From assembly GCF_034702125.1 (NCBI RefSeq), contig NC_085865.1, forward strand, positions 21,964,281 to 22,028,280: a DNA stretch of 64,000 nt. The letters run 5' to 3'. This DNA comes from Engraulis encrasicolus (Eukaryota; Chordata; Actinopteri; Clupeiformes; Engraulidae). Under the pieces are notes generated by a model that did no database searches, was not told the origin of the DNA, and saw only the letters and a list, made by a program, of their open reading frames with translations. A program made the position numbers and the translations under genes. Of the stretch, positions 13,126 to 52,369 are shown one piece after another. Numbering within the stretch: the first letter of the stretch is position 1; the number at the start of each line of letters is the position of its first letter.

Positions 13126-16100
13126 TTATTTTCGAGACGGCCGAGTGAAGAACCCTTTAAACTTTCTTTTCCAGTTCTGGTTCTTGTCAAATGTTGGAGA
13201 AGATGCAGGGGTAGATCCAGCTGAGCCGTTTCCTGAATCTACTGGAGATGGTGGAATAGGCTCGCATGCTGCTGCTGGAGATGCTTGGACAGTCTCAGAT
13301 GCAGTGAGCAATGCTGGAGTAGGGGTAGAACTATTTGACTCTCTTCCGGAATCTACTGGTGATTCTGGAACAGGTTCAGATGCACAGGGCAATTCTGGAG
13401 TAGGGGTGGAACTATTTGACTCTCTTCCAGAATCTACTGGAGATTCTGGGACAGACTCAGATTCAGTAAGCAATGCTGGAGTAGGGGTAGAACTGGTCGA
13501 CATTCTTACGGAATCTGTTGGAGTTGTTGGGACAGGCTCAGATGCAGAGAGTGACGTTGGAGTAGAACTACTGAACTCTACTTCAGAATTTGCTGGGGAT
13601 TCTGGAATAGTCTCAGATGCACGGGGCGATTCTGGAACAGGCTCAATTGTAGGGGACGATTCTAGAGTTGCAGATTCAGCTTCAAAGGACAATGCTAACA
13701 TAGATGCCAATTCAATAGATTCTGCATCTGGCCGGCCAGTGCTTCTCCTTGGGTGTACTAAAATTGGGTCTGATTCATTTCTTGCTTCAGGGTTAAGTCC
13801 GAAATGGCGTAGAGATAGACATGGGGTCTCATCTGCCTGGTGAAACAGACTGAAGACAGGATATAAGCGCTTCTTGGTGCTAAGGCAGTACTTGTACAAA
13901 ACCTCAAGGCTACTAACATCGTAGAAGGTCAAGTCACACTTGCCCTTCTTTGCAATTTCCAGATAGACTCCGAGAATCTGGACGTCCTGTTCCTTCAACC
14001 TAATGAGGCCATCGTTGTGCAAGGCCTCTAACTCCCCACCGATGGACTCTAGCATCCATGAGCTCTTGTCCCGGCCCAGGTGTTCTCCCTTTGTGTGCTC
14101 GGGCAGCTTCTTGCCTTGGGGTAGCTCCACAACACCGACTGCCCAGTCACCGCAGCCTCGCATGTCCACCTCCCAGTACTTGCGGCCCTCTTCTTTGAAG
14201 GCCTCCTTAGCAAGGATGTGGACTGGCTTTTCCTCAGGCTTCAGGACGACGGATGTTGTTGCGCTGGAACCAGTTAAAGTGACCTTTGTACCGTCATCGG
14301 AGAAAATCAGGAATTGGGCTGCATTGTCTTTACTAAAGGTGATGTCTTGGTAGACTGAAAGGAAAAAAAACAATGACATTGTTTACTGATTGAGTAAGAA
14401 GGAAGATTATGAATATGTATGAACACATGAATAGTTTCGCTGTCCTTTCTAATCAGCCATGGCTGAATAATCCAAACACACAGCAGGGCATGATGTAGCA
14501 TATCATAACAATCTTTGTTGACATTTTTCACTTACATTCCCACGGTCGAGGGAAGATTTCCTCAACTTTTTCGGTGACCTGTTGAACGGATCTCTCCAGC
14601 GCCTCCATCCTCAGCTTGTCCATCTTGGGCTTGGGTGTGGCCTTAGCGTAGAACTCATTGCACATGTCGACACTAAAATAACATAACACAAGGACAGTGT
14701 CAGGACAGTGCACCTACCTAGATGGAAATGATAAAACTTGGTCTCATTGACCTGCAGTGAGTTGATTTTGACATTTGTTGATATTGACCAAAAATGTACA
14801 CACCTTATTTTATGCGCCTGCATTTCCCCCTGTTGTGAAGTAAACAAGAATAAAATACACAGGTTACATGAGGTGCAACATGCCATAGGTATGACATGAT
14901 TATTCTCCTATACGAAGACATGTCACAGACTTTTTGTGTGTGTTCAGTGACGGTGAGACACAGTTTCATATAGAGATAAATACACTTCTGAAAAACATGC
15001 TGCATATTCTGTATACATGACAAATGCTATATAGTAGTGGTGTGTATTGGCACTGCCCTCACGATTCGATTACGATTCAGGAGGTAACGATTCGATTCAA
15101 ATCAATTCAATTCGATTCTACAATGCATTGCAATGCATTACATTTTCTACTTAAAGCAAAGGCAAATGTTTCATCAGTCGTGAGGCAGTACAAGCAGTCA
15201 GATACTGAACAACATTTTATTGGCTGTTTTTTTGTATCAGTTTTACAGTTTTCAATGCTTTGAATTGCTATAAGTTGATTAAATGTTAACTTGCTCCGGA
15301 AATATACACAGAAGTAATTGAAACTTGAAAAAGTATGCCGCATCGATTATGGCACTTGCCGAATTGAATTGAATTGTCCTGCCCCGCATTGCGATGTATT
15401 GCCGAATCGATTATTGTTGACACCACTACTATATAGCCTACTGTAGAAAATGCTTCCAGGCTTACCAGTATGTCTGCGTAATACGATGCCGATGGCTTTT
15501 GTCCGTCAGCAGATGATGTGCTTTTGATGCGGTCTTTCAAGCTCGCTATCTGCTCCTGGAGTCTCTTCCCCTGGGTGTTGTACCTCTCGGTGTCCTCCTG
15601 CAGGCGATACAGAGGTTTCCTCTGGCTATCCCTCTGGACGTCCAGCAGCCGCATGGCCTGCTCCTCATTGCCTGTCAGCAGGGTCGTGAGCTGCTCATAC
15701 TGCCTGTTGAGGTGATCGCGCGCCTGCTTGATTTCCCCCTGAGAAAGTGGAGGTGACAGATTAAGTATTGTTTAGACTTGGTGAGCTTTGGTAAAACACT
15801 GGACGCATACTATCTTTCCATACAGTTACACACTTGTTGTGGTGTGAATGGCTAGGTTGGGACTGAGAATATTTAAAAAATGCTGCTTTGCAACTGCAAA
15901 ATATGTAGCCTTGTTGAACATGTCATTCTACCTTTGGGTTGGAATGCATTGCTGTTTGCTCAAAATATGAGAATTTAATTACCATTATAAACCGCATTAT
16001 TGCAATCTTTGCTTTATCATGGCACATTCAAATTTGGTCATTGCCCTTTTGACTGTGAAAATAGGGGGTTACAGTAGGGGTTGAGGAATGTCATTTTTTT

Positions 16101-17050
16101 TAACGGCAACAAATAAAAAGAGGTACAGTAGATGAATAAAAAATGATGTTCAATGCATACAGAAGAAATATGAAATGCCAATCAAAGTGTAAAGATAAGC
16201 CTGTCTTACTTCAAGGTGTTCTTTTTGTCTTCTCGTCCATTGTTGAATGTCTCCCTGCTCAGCAAGCTTGGCCCGTAAATAACGTAACTGCTCTGCAAGT
16301 TTATTCTAGAGAAACAGATATAGATAGCAATAATATCAATTATTTACAGCGAGTTCTCAAAGCATACATGTAGCAGTCTACATTTTTTCTTTATCTTTTA
16401 CAATTATTACAATAACTTGAGAGAGAGCTACATATACTGTAGGTACCGTAAAATACTTAATAAGAAATTCAAAAATACATACATACATAGCCTACATACA
16501 TACATACATACATACATACATACATACATACATACATACATACATACATACATACATACATACATACATACACACATACATACATACATACATACATACA
16601 TACATACATACATACATACATACATACATACATACATACATACATACATACATACATACACACACATACACACATAGGCCTACACACATACATACATTGG
16701 CCCCACATAAATAAATAAAATAATAATAGTCAAATCACCTGTTGGTCTTGGCATGCCTCCTCTATTGTCTTAAAGTTGTGTCCAGGGTGTGTGTCACCCT
16801 CCAAGCACTCGTCGCATAGTGGCAGCGAGCAGGTGTCGCAGTAGATAACCATTTCTCTCTCCCCATGGCTGCAGCCTGCTAAACCTGCCGAAGCTGCCGA
16901 GCCTGTGGAGCTTGCGGAGCTAGCAGGCCGCGAACCTGGGGAGCTTGCACGCCGAGAGGAGGCTGTGGAGCTTCTTGTCCATGCTGAGCTAAGTGAGAAT
17001 GCCGCAGACGCCAAAGAGGACCGCCGCGAACCACTGGTAGTAGAGCTCAT
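13126..17050 (-). CDS. RING-less TRIM-like protein: B-box, coiled coil, PRY-SPRY, repeat tail
   Basis: Six exons on the minus strand: 17050-16739, 16305-16210, 15738-15466, 14829-14804, 14672-14536 and 14354-13126. All junctions are GT/AG and in frame, giving 690 residues. Exon 1 encodes an Ser/Ala-rich start, then a B-box with the Cys/His order C-H-C-C-C-C-H-H (CSHG, YCDTC, CDEC, HPGH). The 96-bp exon, the 273-bp exon and the tiny 26-bp exon encode the coiled coil in the usual TRIM arrangement. The last exon begins with PRY (YQDITFSKDNAAQF) and SPRY (KYWEVDMRGCGDWAVGVV), followed by a roughly 200-residue tail. No RING finger is visible where TRIM E3 ligases have one, so ubiquitin-ligase activity is doubtful; B-box/B30.2 proteins usually act as scaffolds or in immunity. 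The start at 17048-17050 was chosen for its purine-rich context; an in-frame ATG at 17198-17200 would add 50 residues. Confidence 0.85.
13150..13660 (-). repeat. Coding minisatellite in the TRIM-like C-terminal tail
   Basis: The tail contains about five tandem units of 26-27 residues, of the form SE-PVPESPVDSGRESNSSTP, before a basic end (WKRKFKGFF). The DNA unit is about 78-81 bp. The repeat leaves an open frame on the opposite strand (13145-13843) that I treat as a shadow. Confidence 0.8.
15031..15434. mobile_element. MITE with TATATAGTAGTGGTGT termini, in a TRIM-like intron
   Basis: The ends are inverted (TATATAGTAGTGGTGT and ACACCACTACTATATA), and the sub-terminal regions carry ATTCGATT/AATCGAATT words typical of common fish MITEs. 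No unambiguous target duplication can be separated from the palindromic TATATA. It lies between the 273-bp and 26-bp coiled-coil exons. Confidence 0.65.
16476..16698. repeat. (TACA)n microsatellite
   Basis: A long tetranucleotide run in the TRIM-like intron beside the B-box exon. The poly-(YIHT) and poly-(MYVC) frames over it are artefacts. Confidence 0.95.
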
Positions 17051-17425
17051 CTCCCGCCGTTGGATAAGGGCAGGCCAGGCTGCGGGAAAGTCCAGGGCCG
17101 AACTGGAGAAGTGAACTTCTTTGCTTCTGTTTTCACCTGCATGAAGTATAAGGGCACCTCCCCTTTTCCTATGCACCTCCTTCTGTGATGTAGCAGACAC
17201 ACCTGGCTTCTGTCGAACTCATTATAGTTTTGGTATATACTCACTACTTTGCTATTTACTCATAATGTTTTTTTTGGCTGTGTAGCAAGTGACCAAATGG
17301 ATAGATCAATTTACACAAAGGCCTATGTATTAATGATTAAGTAATGTATAGTGTTAACAAATTATTGTCAAAGTGTAAATGGCATGTGAATAAACATACA
17401 TTTCAAACTGTTTTTCTTTAGGCCT

Positions 17426-17502
<77 letters not shown>

Positions 17503-19128
17503 TGTGTGTGTGTGTGTGTGTGTCAGGGATGGAAAAAAACACCCGTCCACCTGCCAATGACGGGTACATTTCAAGTGGTGATTGCTAAATGATATTGTTT
17601 ATTTAGGGGATGTGCTAAATACAGTAGCCTATGTCATGACACATCGCCTCCGTTTGAAGCAGCATCACGGGCCATTTGAAAGAGGAGTTTTCTTTTCTTT
17701 TTATTTTTTTTATTCAACAACAAGAATGAACAAACAAAAACAACAATGCTAAAACAAACCAACAAACAAACAAAAAACACAAAAACAAAACCACATCACT
17801 GAGTGGAAGAGGAGTTTTCTATGTTTTCAGTTTTGCTTCCACAACAAGGTGACACTGAAGCATGATGCCTGTTCAGTGAGCATTGCTTCATGTCATGTGC
17901 ACACAGAGGTCATATGGCCCACTCACTTCACATACAGTACAAGGTTCTCCCACCTGCAAGTGTCAGCCATACTTGTAAGGTAGGAAATTAAGTCTGATTA
18001 TTCATACATTTTGTGTTTTAGAGTATTCTATTTTTTTCTGCAAAATATTGCATCATGAAATTGGTCCATCCGTAGGAGCAGTGATAGTAAAAAATAAATA
18101 ACCCAATGCCACATTGGCATAGGCTACATAAAAGATAGACATGTAAACATAGACATTGTATGAATCGCATTCCACATTGCAATGGTTTTTGATTGATTTC
18201 AAAATGTTCTTTGAGCGTGTTTATTTTATGATTATGATTATTATTTAATGATTATAATTTATGTTTTGGTCATTTGGTTTCATGTCTATTTTTTATTTTT
18301 CATGAATATTTGAAACATACTGTGTTAAATGTATCTTGGCTGCACCACATGAAAAAGAGGACTTAGCACCCTAAATGGGATATATATGGGAGGTTTGGAA
18401 TGTTTTTTCTAAAACTCAGTTTACGTGAAGTGACAGACCAAAGCCAATGTATTTTCAAAAAAAAAATCCATATATGTGTAAATAATTCCAAATGTAGGCC
18501 TAAATCTTTACACGTCTTCAGCTTAGTTATTGGTGACCTTTCACTCTGCCAAATGTGGATTGCAATTGGATGGGAGATGTGAGATACAGGGCAGGAGATG
18601 GCAGATGCTCACTCATCCACAGGTGCTTGCCACTCAGCCGCACCTGCACAGACAAATTATGTAATAGTATCGTATTATATCATCCGGTAATAGGCTGGCA
18701 AAATGCCACACTTTTTTCTCATTCTCATACTAGTCACACATTTCTTTAATGTAATGTGCAATGTATCCCTCTGCATTGTGAAATACTTACACGAAACATG
18801 TAGGATAGAGTTGCAAGCAGGTGTGTACGGTGAGAGAGGAGCAAATGTAGAGAAGTGTTAGTTTCCTTCAAACCCTTTAGGCCTACTGTAAGCTTTCCCG
18901 TAAGCACCATTTATACAGGTATGCGGCACATGTTGTTTAAATTTAGTTTGTAAGTACATACAGTAATCAATATGCTTAGGGATCTTTACAGTTTGTTTTT
19001 GGATATAACATTTACAATGCTCTATCCTTAAACATTTCATGGGGTTGTCCATAAGGGTGAATGTGTGAGTATAAGCTGTTACACGGTGTTCTTCATCTCT
19101 TATTGGTGTATACATTTGTGTATGATGA
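17051..19128. other. Intergenic DNA upstream of the TRIM-like gene
   Basis: Probable 5' UTR or promoter side of the minus-strand TRIM-like gene, followed by a (GT)n tract at 17429-17523, an AAC-rich stretch at 17716-17790 and AT-rich sequence. No coding region supported. Confidence 0.5.
17429..17523. repeat. (GT)n microsatellite
   Basis: A dinucleotide run with one interruption. Confidence 0.95.
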
Positions 19129-19136
19129 TACTCAAG

Positions 19137-19311
19137 CAGGGCTGTAAATTAACACCAGTCAACCGGCCAAATGCTGGTGGAATTTCAGTTTGGCTGGTAG
19201 TGAAGACCAACTTACTAGCCATATTGACCCATTAGTGAGTGGGTGTTTGGCTAAGATTAACATCTACTGGTCATTTTTGCTAGTGATGAAAAACATTGAT
19301 TAAGAGCCCTG
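19137..19311. mobile_element. hAT-type MITE, same family as 8768-8943
   Basis: A 175-bp element, CAGGGCTGTAAATTAAC to AATCAATG-type end AGAGCCCTG, flanked by a perfect 8-bp duplication TACTCAAG at 19129-19136 and 19312-19319. The interior matches the copy at 8768. Confidence 0.85.
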
Positions 19312-19314
19312 TAC

Positions 19315-19477
19315 TCAAGTGTAAAGAAACTTTAATACAAAGTTTCGGTCATCCGACCTTCTTCACGTTTCGGTCATCCGACCTTCTTCCTTTACCTGAA
19401 GAAAGTCGGATGACCGAAACTTTGTATTAAAGTTTGTTGGTGGAATGGACAGTGTGCGGGATTTCTTTACACTTGAA
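19315..19477. repeat. Large compound hairpin
   Basis: An outer pair, TCAAGTGTAAAGAAA (19315-19329) with TTTCTTTACACTTGA near 19463-19477, encloses an inner pair of 30-nt perfect arms at 19328-19357 and 19405-19434. The 5' arm contains TTTCGGTCATCCGACC, which recurs as a direct copy in the loop. A second hairpin with a similar GAAGAC/CGAAAC style is at 40421-40506. Confidence 0.8.
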
Positions 19478-19637
19478 TGACAACCCCACTGGGATAATAT
19501 CATACGCACCTGCCCAACTACAGAGGTGTGCAAAAGCGTCTTTTTGAACTGCATGATGATACTGACAGGGTGGAATAGGTTTTATTTCATGCACAAAGCT
19601 GTTAAGTCAACATATTTGTTACAATCATGCCACAATT

Positions 19638-20423
19638 GGTACGTTTACATGAGGCATTTAAATCCGATTTAACTCACTTTAAATCTCATTAAAACTTAAT
19701 TCCACTTTAAAAACATCATGTAAACACTTACCGAACAGGATTTAAGTTTATTCCGATTTAAACTTAAGTCCGATTAAAGTGGGTGGTTTATTCCTCTTTT
19801 AAATCCGATTAAACACGTTCCTCTGTCATGTAACCTTTTAATCAGAATTACAATAAATCCGGTCGTTCCACGCATGCTCGTTGACCACACGATGGCGCCA
19901 AGAGCCCTGCTCTTTGTCAGTGAGAAAAAGATGGCGGCACTTCCTGTTGATTTTCACATGAAAGTTTTGCTTAATTTAAAGTCCCTAAGCGACTATAAAT
20001 GTTGTGGCTTCCATATATTGATGTAAAAGTGCCCCACGAAGTAATTAAGCACAACAAAGTTACTCCACATCACCCTTTCACCAGTTCGTTTTTCTAAGCT
20101 AGGAAGGTGCTAACTAGCATTTGAAAGAACCAGACCCAAAGGGGATTTTACCAGCCTTGAGTCCACTGAGGGAATTCATTTTCGGGCTGAAGATAAGCTT
20201 GTGTCCCAGTAGTTCCCCGGAGGTTTGGCGACCACGCCCCCACGCCTTATTTGGCTCACTCAGCACGTGCGTCCTCAGTCCAATCGCAATGCTTTATTTT
20301 CCCCAGACGTTTAATCGCATTTAAGTGAAATTGCCATGTATACACGGCGCAAAATAACACTTAATCCGATCTTCTTAAATCCGATCTATTAGATCCGATT
20401 CAAAAACATCATGTACACGTAGC
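19638..20423. mobile_element. MITE-like element with ACGTTTACATGA-type ends
   Basis: The left end GGTACGTTTACATGA is inverted relative to the right end TCATGTACACGTAGC. AATCCGATTT-type words occur repeatedly near both ends and are inverted between them. No transposase, and a target duplication could not be fixed by eye. Confidence 0.6.
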
Positions 20424-20789
20424 AAATGTTATATAAATGCTGAATTTAGGCATGCCAATTAGTTCCCAGCAGCACAGGTGTTTGGTAATCAGCCACTCAG
20501 CGCATGCGTCACATATTACATTATGTAATAGTATTGGATTACTGATATGATGTATTTGAATTTTTTGAGCAGCAAGCACAAAAGGCTTAACGAAGGCTGC
20601 CTGAAGAACCTGCAGGCAACAAAAGGCTATGGCTATGTAGTTTGGAGATGCTGCCAAAATGCCAAGGATGTCATTGATGCAGATATCTATATCTCTCTTT
20701 CATTCTTTATCAGTCACTGTGTGCAAGGGCATGTTCTCATTGGTCAAACCAAGTTGATCTTTTTTTGAGTGGTTGTTTTGCCTTTTTGC

Positions 20790-20935
20790 AACAGGAATGA
20801 GGACAGATGTGGACAGGAAATGATGGGGAGAGAGATACAGGGTAGGATTGGGACATGACACAATCTGGACTCGAACCTGGATCCCTGGATCCCTCTCAAA
20901 TTGGACTTGTGTAGGCTACTGCTGAAATGTAGCCC
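20790..20935 (-). mobile_element. tRNA-derived SINE remnant, minus orientation
   Basis: Read on the minus strand it has a degenerate B box (GGTTCGAGTCC), then a body reading TCTCTCTCCCCATCATTTCCTGTCC, as in common teleost SINEs. Head and tail are decayed. Confidence 0.5.
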
Positions 20936-22600
20936 AGTTCTACTGCTCAATGGCTTGATAACAGCGAATGAGTATTTAAGAACTAAGAAGTGACTTCACT
21001 CCTTCTCTAGTAAAAAACAAAGTAATATCAGCTGCTGTCAGAAGTGAAATCAATTGAGTTGTGCCAATTGCCTTGGTTTACTTTGATCTAAATCAAGGAC
21101 TCCATTGGTTTTAAATCCAGATTTCAAAAGTGCTTACTTCCTTTCTTTTCCTTTCCAAATTCACACAAAATATATTCCCATCCCATTATAAACACACCTT
21201 TCAATTCAACTGACTTCAGTGGGATATTATTTTCTTCAGTGGGATACAAGAGGGTTTCACCCACAGAAAAGCTACGTAGGTTGCGTAGGTTGAGGTTAAT
21301 GCTGATGGGAGGAAGCAATAAGCTTTTTTCCCCACATGATCTTCAATATGCATAACTGGCATGGCTAATGCAAATGAACTAATTGGAAGGCCAGCAGCTC
21401 ATTCCTTCTTGAGTGGGAGCAAGCCTTTCTTGGTAAGGGTGCAGTAGGCCGTCATAAACTACATACAAAACCGAAACAGGCCCAAGTATACAGGTAGCTG
21501 TAGGGCTGGAAAAACCCTTTTCAGTGACTCCTCTTTTCAATCGGTCAAATGAAACCAAAAGGTGCCAGATTTACCAACCGGTCTGTTTATTACTTTGTGA
21601 TTCAGTTTTTTGATAGGCTCACAAACAAATAAGATGGTCACCCGTCATGTGTTTTTAACTCAATTGCCTTGTGCTAGCTTAGGCCTAACTATACAGTTTT
21701 AAAACCACATGATGTATGATTATATTCGGATTCCCATGGCTCTATACCAGGGATGTCAAACTCAGGCCCGGGGGCCATATCTGGCTCGTGGAATCATTTC
21801 ATTTGGCCCACAAGATTGCAAATGCAACTGGTCTTAGGTTCAGAGTGTTGGCAGTTCGAATCCAACCATTATCACTGTGTGAGGATGGCCTAATGTCATG
21901 TTCCAGGAACAAAAAGAGAACAGGTGTGTGTGAGACTAAGCAAGTACAGGCTACGGCTGCCTTATGCAGAGTTCATCAACTGGGTTAAAGGCACTTAAAA
22001 ATGTACTGTGCCAAGGCCCGTTGAAGTTGTTCGCCCATTGTCTCAGTACAACCAAAGATGGATAGTCTATTCTCCCAAGGCTTGGTTACACAATGTGCCT
22101 TCTTCTATTCTTTCAGCTATAACTCAGGTCTGATCAGATGTGATAATTAATAAAAGCTTAAAGGTCCAAGAAGCTTCCTGTGAGGTAATAGGCCTACTGT
22201 ATCTGCATGCTCCATAATGGCATTGTTCATCTTTACCGCTGACAACTCTGTGTAGGAAGAATTGCACTGCCCTCTAGTGCCGATCCTCATATCCTACAAT
22301 TATTTGGCTATTTAACTAAGGTTATTACCAGCAAGTTGAACAGGCCGTAGAAGTAGGCCTACATGTGCCATAATTATGCCATAATAGCAACCCATAATAG
22401 CCTAATCAAGCGTTTTTTTTGTAAGTGAGCAAAACGGTGTGTGTAAAGTGTACTTATCTATTCAATGGTAGGCTACAATTTGCACTGATAGGTGTTTATG
22501 TTTAGGCCTTTTGCAGCTGAAAAGACAGTTTTGTTCAAATTAATTTTCAAAATCAATACAATTACAAAAATACATTTAAAAAAAACTATCTACAATTAAG

Positions 22601-22604
<4 letters not shown>

Positions 22605-22668
<64 letters not shown>
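22605..22668. repeat. (CA)n microsatellite
   Basis: An uninterrupted dinucleotide run 220 bp upstream of the RMC1 start. Confidence 0.95.
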
Positions 22669-22670
<2 letters not shown>

Positions 22671-22808
22671 TTGTTGATTGAGGAAAAAAACAACTATTGA
22701 GATGTAATAAATGAATCTCGCGAATCTAATTCTTGGAAATGGTCTCGAGGGAAACATTAAACTCTAGCAGGTCAGGCCAGAGCTTTGGCCAGAGTGTGTG
22801 CTGTCACT

Positions 22809-22819
22809 GTCACATGATC
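22809..22819. promoter_or_regulatory. Possible MiT/TFE (TFEB/MITF) site upstream of RMC1
   Basis: TCACATGA within GTCACATGATC lies about 70-80 bp upstream of the RMC1 start codon. TCAYRTGA is the known binding core of MITF/TFEB factors, which control lysosomal genes. A single 8-mer is weak evidence. Confidence 0.35.
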
Positions 22820-22886
22820 CTGGGGTGAAAAAACAAACAGTAACTGAATTCATACTTGTGGCAGCAGGGAATGCTTGACTTCAGTC

Positions 22887-49298
<26,412 letters not shown>

Positions 49299-49872
49299 AC
49301 TACAGCGGAGAAGCAATGGGAGAGTCAACGCTTGCTGAACTAACTGGAAGACACAGTACATGTTTACCTCACGCACTAATCAACATTCCCATTGAGCTCT
49401 AGACTGGCTAGGTGGAGAGAGAGGAGGACAATCGTCTCTACAGTCTCCCTTGGTGTGACGCCATTTGATCAGGCACCAATTTTTTGGAGCATGTCATGTT
49501 GACACGGACACCAAGACCTAGACCTCAGACTAACCCTAACTGTCAGTGAAGCCCTGTCGCTGCGAAGGGATACCTTTTGAGTTTGGCATCACTGTTTCAT
49601 GCCAAGGGCATACCTTTAGCGTGAAATATCTAAGCCTGGCCAAAGACTCCAAAAGTGACATGTCAGGATGCGACCATTTTGAGAAGGGGGAGGGGTGGGG
49701 GAGCATATGTGATCCATTGGCAGTGTTACACACGTATGTTGTGATTAATTGGACTTAAAACTTTTGCAGGCATTTCAATAGTCTATTACATCATGCAGAG
49801 TCCACTCGCAAAATGTCCTTGTGAAAAGGAATGCTCCATTGTATATGTTGTTAAAAAAGAATACTGTAATTT

Positions 49873-49933
49873 ATTAAAGTCTTATATTTAATCATGTACT
49901 TCATGGTGTGTTTGTGTATTATTTTGTATTAAA
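49873..49933 (+). terminator. RMC1 poly-A signals
   Basis: ATTAAA occurs at 49873-49878 and 49928-49933, 575-635 bp after the stop codon. ATTAAA is the commonest variant of the signal. The second is followed by a T-rich run. Confidence 0.5.
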
Positions 49934-52369
49934 GCTATTTTATTGTATTATTTTACACGAAAGGTACGCAACCTTCAGCAAGTCTTTGGAAATAAGGAGC
50001 TTGACATAAAAATCAAGGAAGATAACATCAGAGAGAGTAGATAAGAGAGAGGTTCCATTGGCCCATTGTTTCCGGGTTCTATTATTGCAAGGGGGAGTGG
50101 GGGGAAATCCCCCTTTAGGCAGACCTAAGGACTGTCCTATTCAATGCTAGGAGCATTATGACACGTCCCTTTAGGCAGACTGGAACCTGGTCATGTTAGG
50201 TGCCCATAGCAACCTATTACATTGGCATATACAGAATCTCTGATAACATTGTGGTCCCTGGCTCCAAAATGGCCCCAAAGATGCATTCAAGAATTTTGTC
50301 ATAATTACTTTACTTGTGAAGTGAAGTGAAAGCCCATTTGGGAAATTCCAACTCCCATTGTCATTGTGACACAGCACTCAACAGCACACAAGTGATCACT
50401 GCACACTGTACACAACAACATTGCATTTATGCCTCACATGTGCAAGCGGGCAGCCCTTAAATTGTGTGTATTGAGGGGGCCTTTCAGAAGATCTTGTCTG
50501 GAGCTGGTCACAGCTGTCAGCAACCCTGACAATTAAAATCTACCCCATGACACTTAAAACTCTGTATTTACCGGTCTTGGCCACACCATGGTGTTCACTG
50601 CAAGTCTTTTGTGTGTGTATGTCTGTGTGGCACTACGTGTGGGTCTTCTCTTTTTTTTTCAAAAAGCCTGACATGGCAGGGATCCTGGTGTTGCAACACT
50701 TGTGTGCAGTGCCACAATTCACTCATCATGACAAAATTAATGCAGCTTCGTTTCCAGAGCTCTAACGTCACATTCTTGAGAACATTCAAAACAGATTTGA
50801 GTAGCCACTTACAGCCGCCATCAGCCTGTTTTCATTAGGATTGTAAACAAGCCATGAAGGAGATAGTAATGACACTTTACGTTCACGTGTGTTTATTGCT
50901 ATTGGATGCCAACAAACTAAATCGCGACAACATGAAAATATTAAGTGCATTAAAATGTACACATACTGTTTATCACATCACAGGAAGGCCTACTCAGACC
51001 ACACGATAGTCTCCTCGACCAGAAGTTTGCGACCTCCGTGCTTTTCAAAAAGCTTAAGAAACTACTGAAACAGTGTTTAACTATACTGTACAAGTCGACA
51101 GAACAAAAAAAAAAAGATTGAGATGTGAAATGCCTAGTTAAGAGGCAAAGTGTGTGTGTATGTGTGTGTGTGTGACTGTGTTCTCAAACAACCCTTTAAA
51201 TGCATCAGGATGTGTTGTCTTTGAAACTGATCCAAATCTTTGGTGGCGTGTGTGTGCACATACTTGGTGATAGTCCACCTCCTATAAAGTAGGAAATGGT
51301 AAACAGGAAAAGCCAACTAACTATGAGCCACTGAAACAGGATTAGAGAGAAAGGTAGACTGAGAAATTGACACATTGTTTCAAATCTAGCACATTTTAAC
51401 AAAATAGTACAATGCAACAGATTTTTGGATTCATGGTCTATAAAACATTAGTTGGGATTTAAACCTATGCAAACAGCAAAGTAAAGCTACCGTAAAAACT
51501 GCAGTCCTCAATCTTTGTCTAAACTAAAGGAAAATCAACACATAGGCCTACTTGTGGAACCAAACACATGTAATTAATAATTGAAATTCTGGCCATTTTG
51601 TGGGTAAAATGTGCCAAAGCAAACAGCAAAGTCCCTCCATTTCAGTATCAAACTACTTTACTACTTTAGTAGAAAAATGCAAACCTTGCTCTCTGCAGCA
51701 CTTCTATCCATTATTGCCCATTGTTCATTCACAAAATGACCACATAGTAGTTCCCATGCAGTGTGCCTGGTGCATTATTCAAGGCTTCATATTATTTAAA
51801 GTGTTTTTGATTGAATAATTAATAGTTACGTGTGTACAACATTCTTGTTGTGCTATTAAGTAGTCTTGCTTACTGTACAGATTTGACTCGGGGCACCAAA
51901 AAAAATTGAAGAGCTCTTTTCCAAAATGCCACAAAAGCAATTCAGTTTTAAAAAAGCCCCGGGAGAGGGGATACAAAACTAGGACCTCATTACAAGGTAT
52001 GTATTGAGAGGAGGGCCCTTTAGGCCCGGCCAAAGCCATCATTGGCCTTGACATTGGGGCAGTTGGAGCTGGGTTAATGTTATCTGGTTTTCCGGAGGAC
52101 ATCCAAACAAGAAAACAGTGACTTTACGGATATTTACTGAGAAACACAATAAAAACATGTTTTTGAGTATTTTGAAATTGTTAAGATTGCTAGATCAGCC
52201 AGTTCCTGCATCACACAAACAATTATAATACTGCTTCAACATTACATTCCAAAACAACTCTACAAGGACATTCTGTAACATTCTGCTAAAATAAGACAAT
52301 ATACAAAACATGTACAAATACAAATTGTTTTGTACCCATTTCACAGTTATGCATCTTTAAACACTAAAT

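Larger units (their letters stand above)
20424..22886. other. Intergenic DNA upstream of RMC1
   Basis: Contains a minus-oriented SINE remnant (20790-20935), a fragment starting CAGGGATGTCAAACTC at about 21748 that looks like one end of a hAT-type MITE, a (CA)n tract (22605-22668) and the proximal RMC1 promoter. The TRIM-like gene and RMC1 are divergent, so regulatory DNA of both should lie between 17051 and 22886. Confidence 0.5.

Noticed and set aside
13145..13843. 232-residue plus-strand open frame rich in Gly, Val, Asp and Ser
   Set aside because: It is the antisense of the repeat-coding tail of the TRIM-like exon; repeats without stops on one strand leave the other open as well.
16417..16708. 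Frames with poly-(YIHT) or poly-(MYVC)
   Set aside because: They are translations of the (TACA)n microsatellite.
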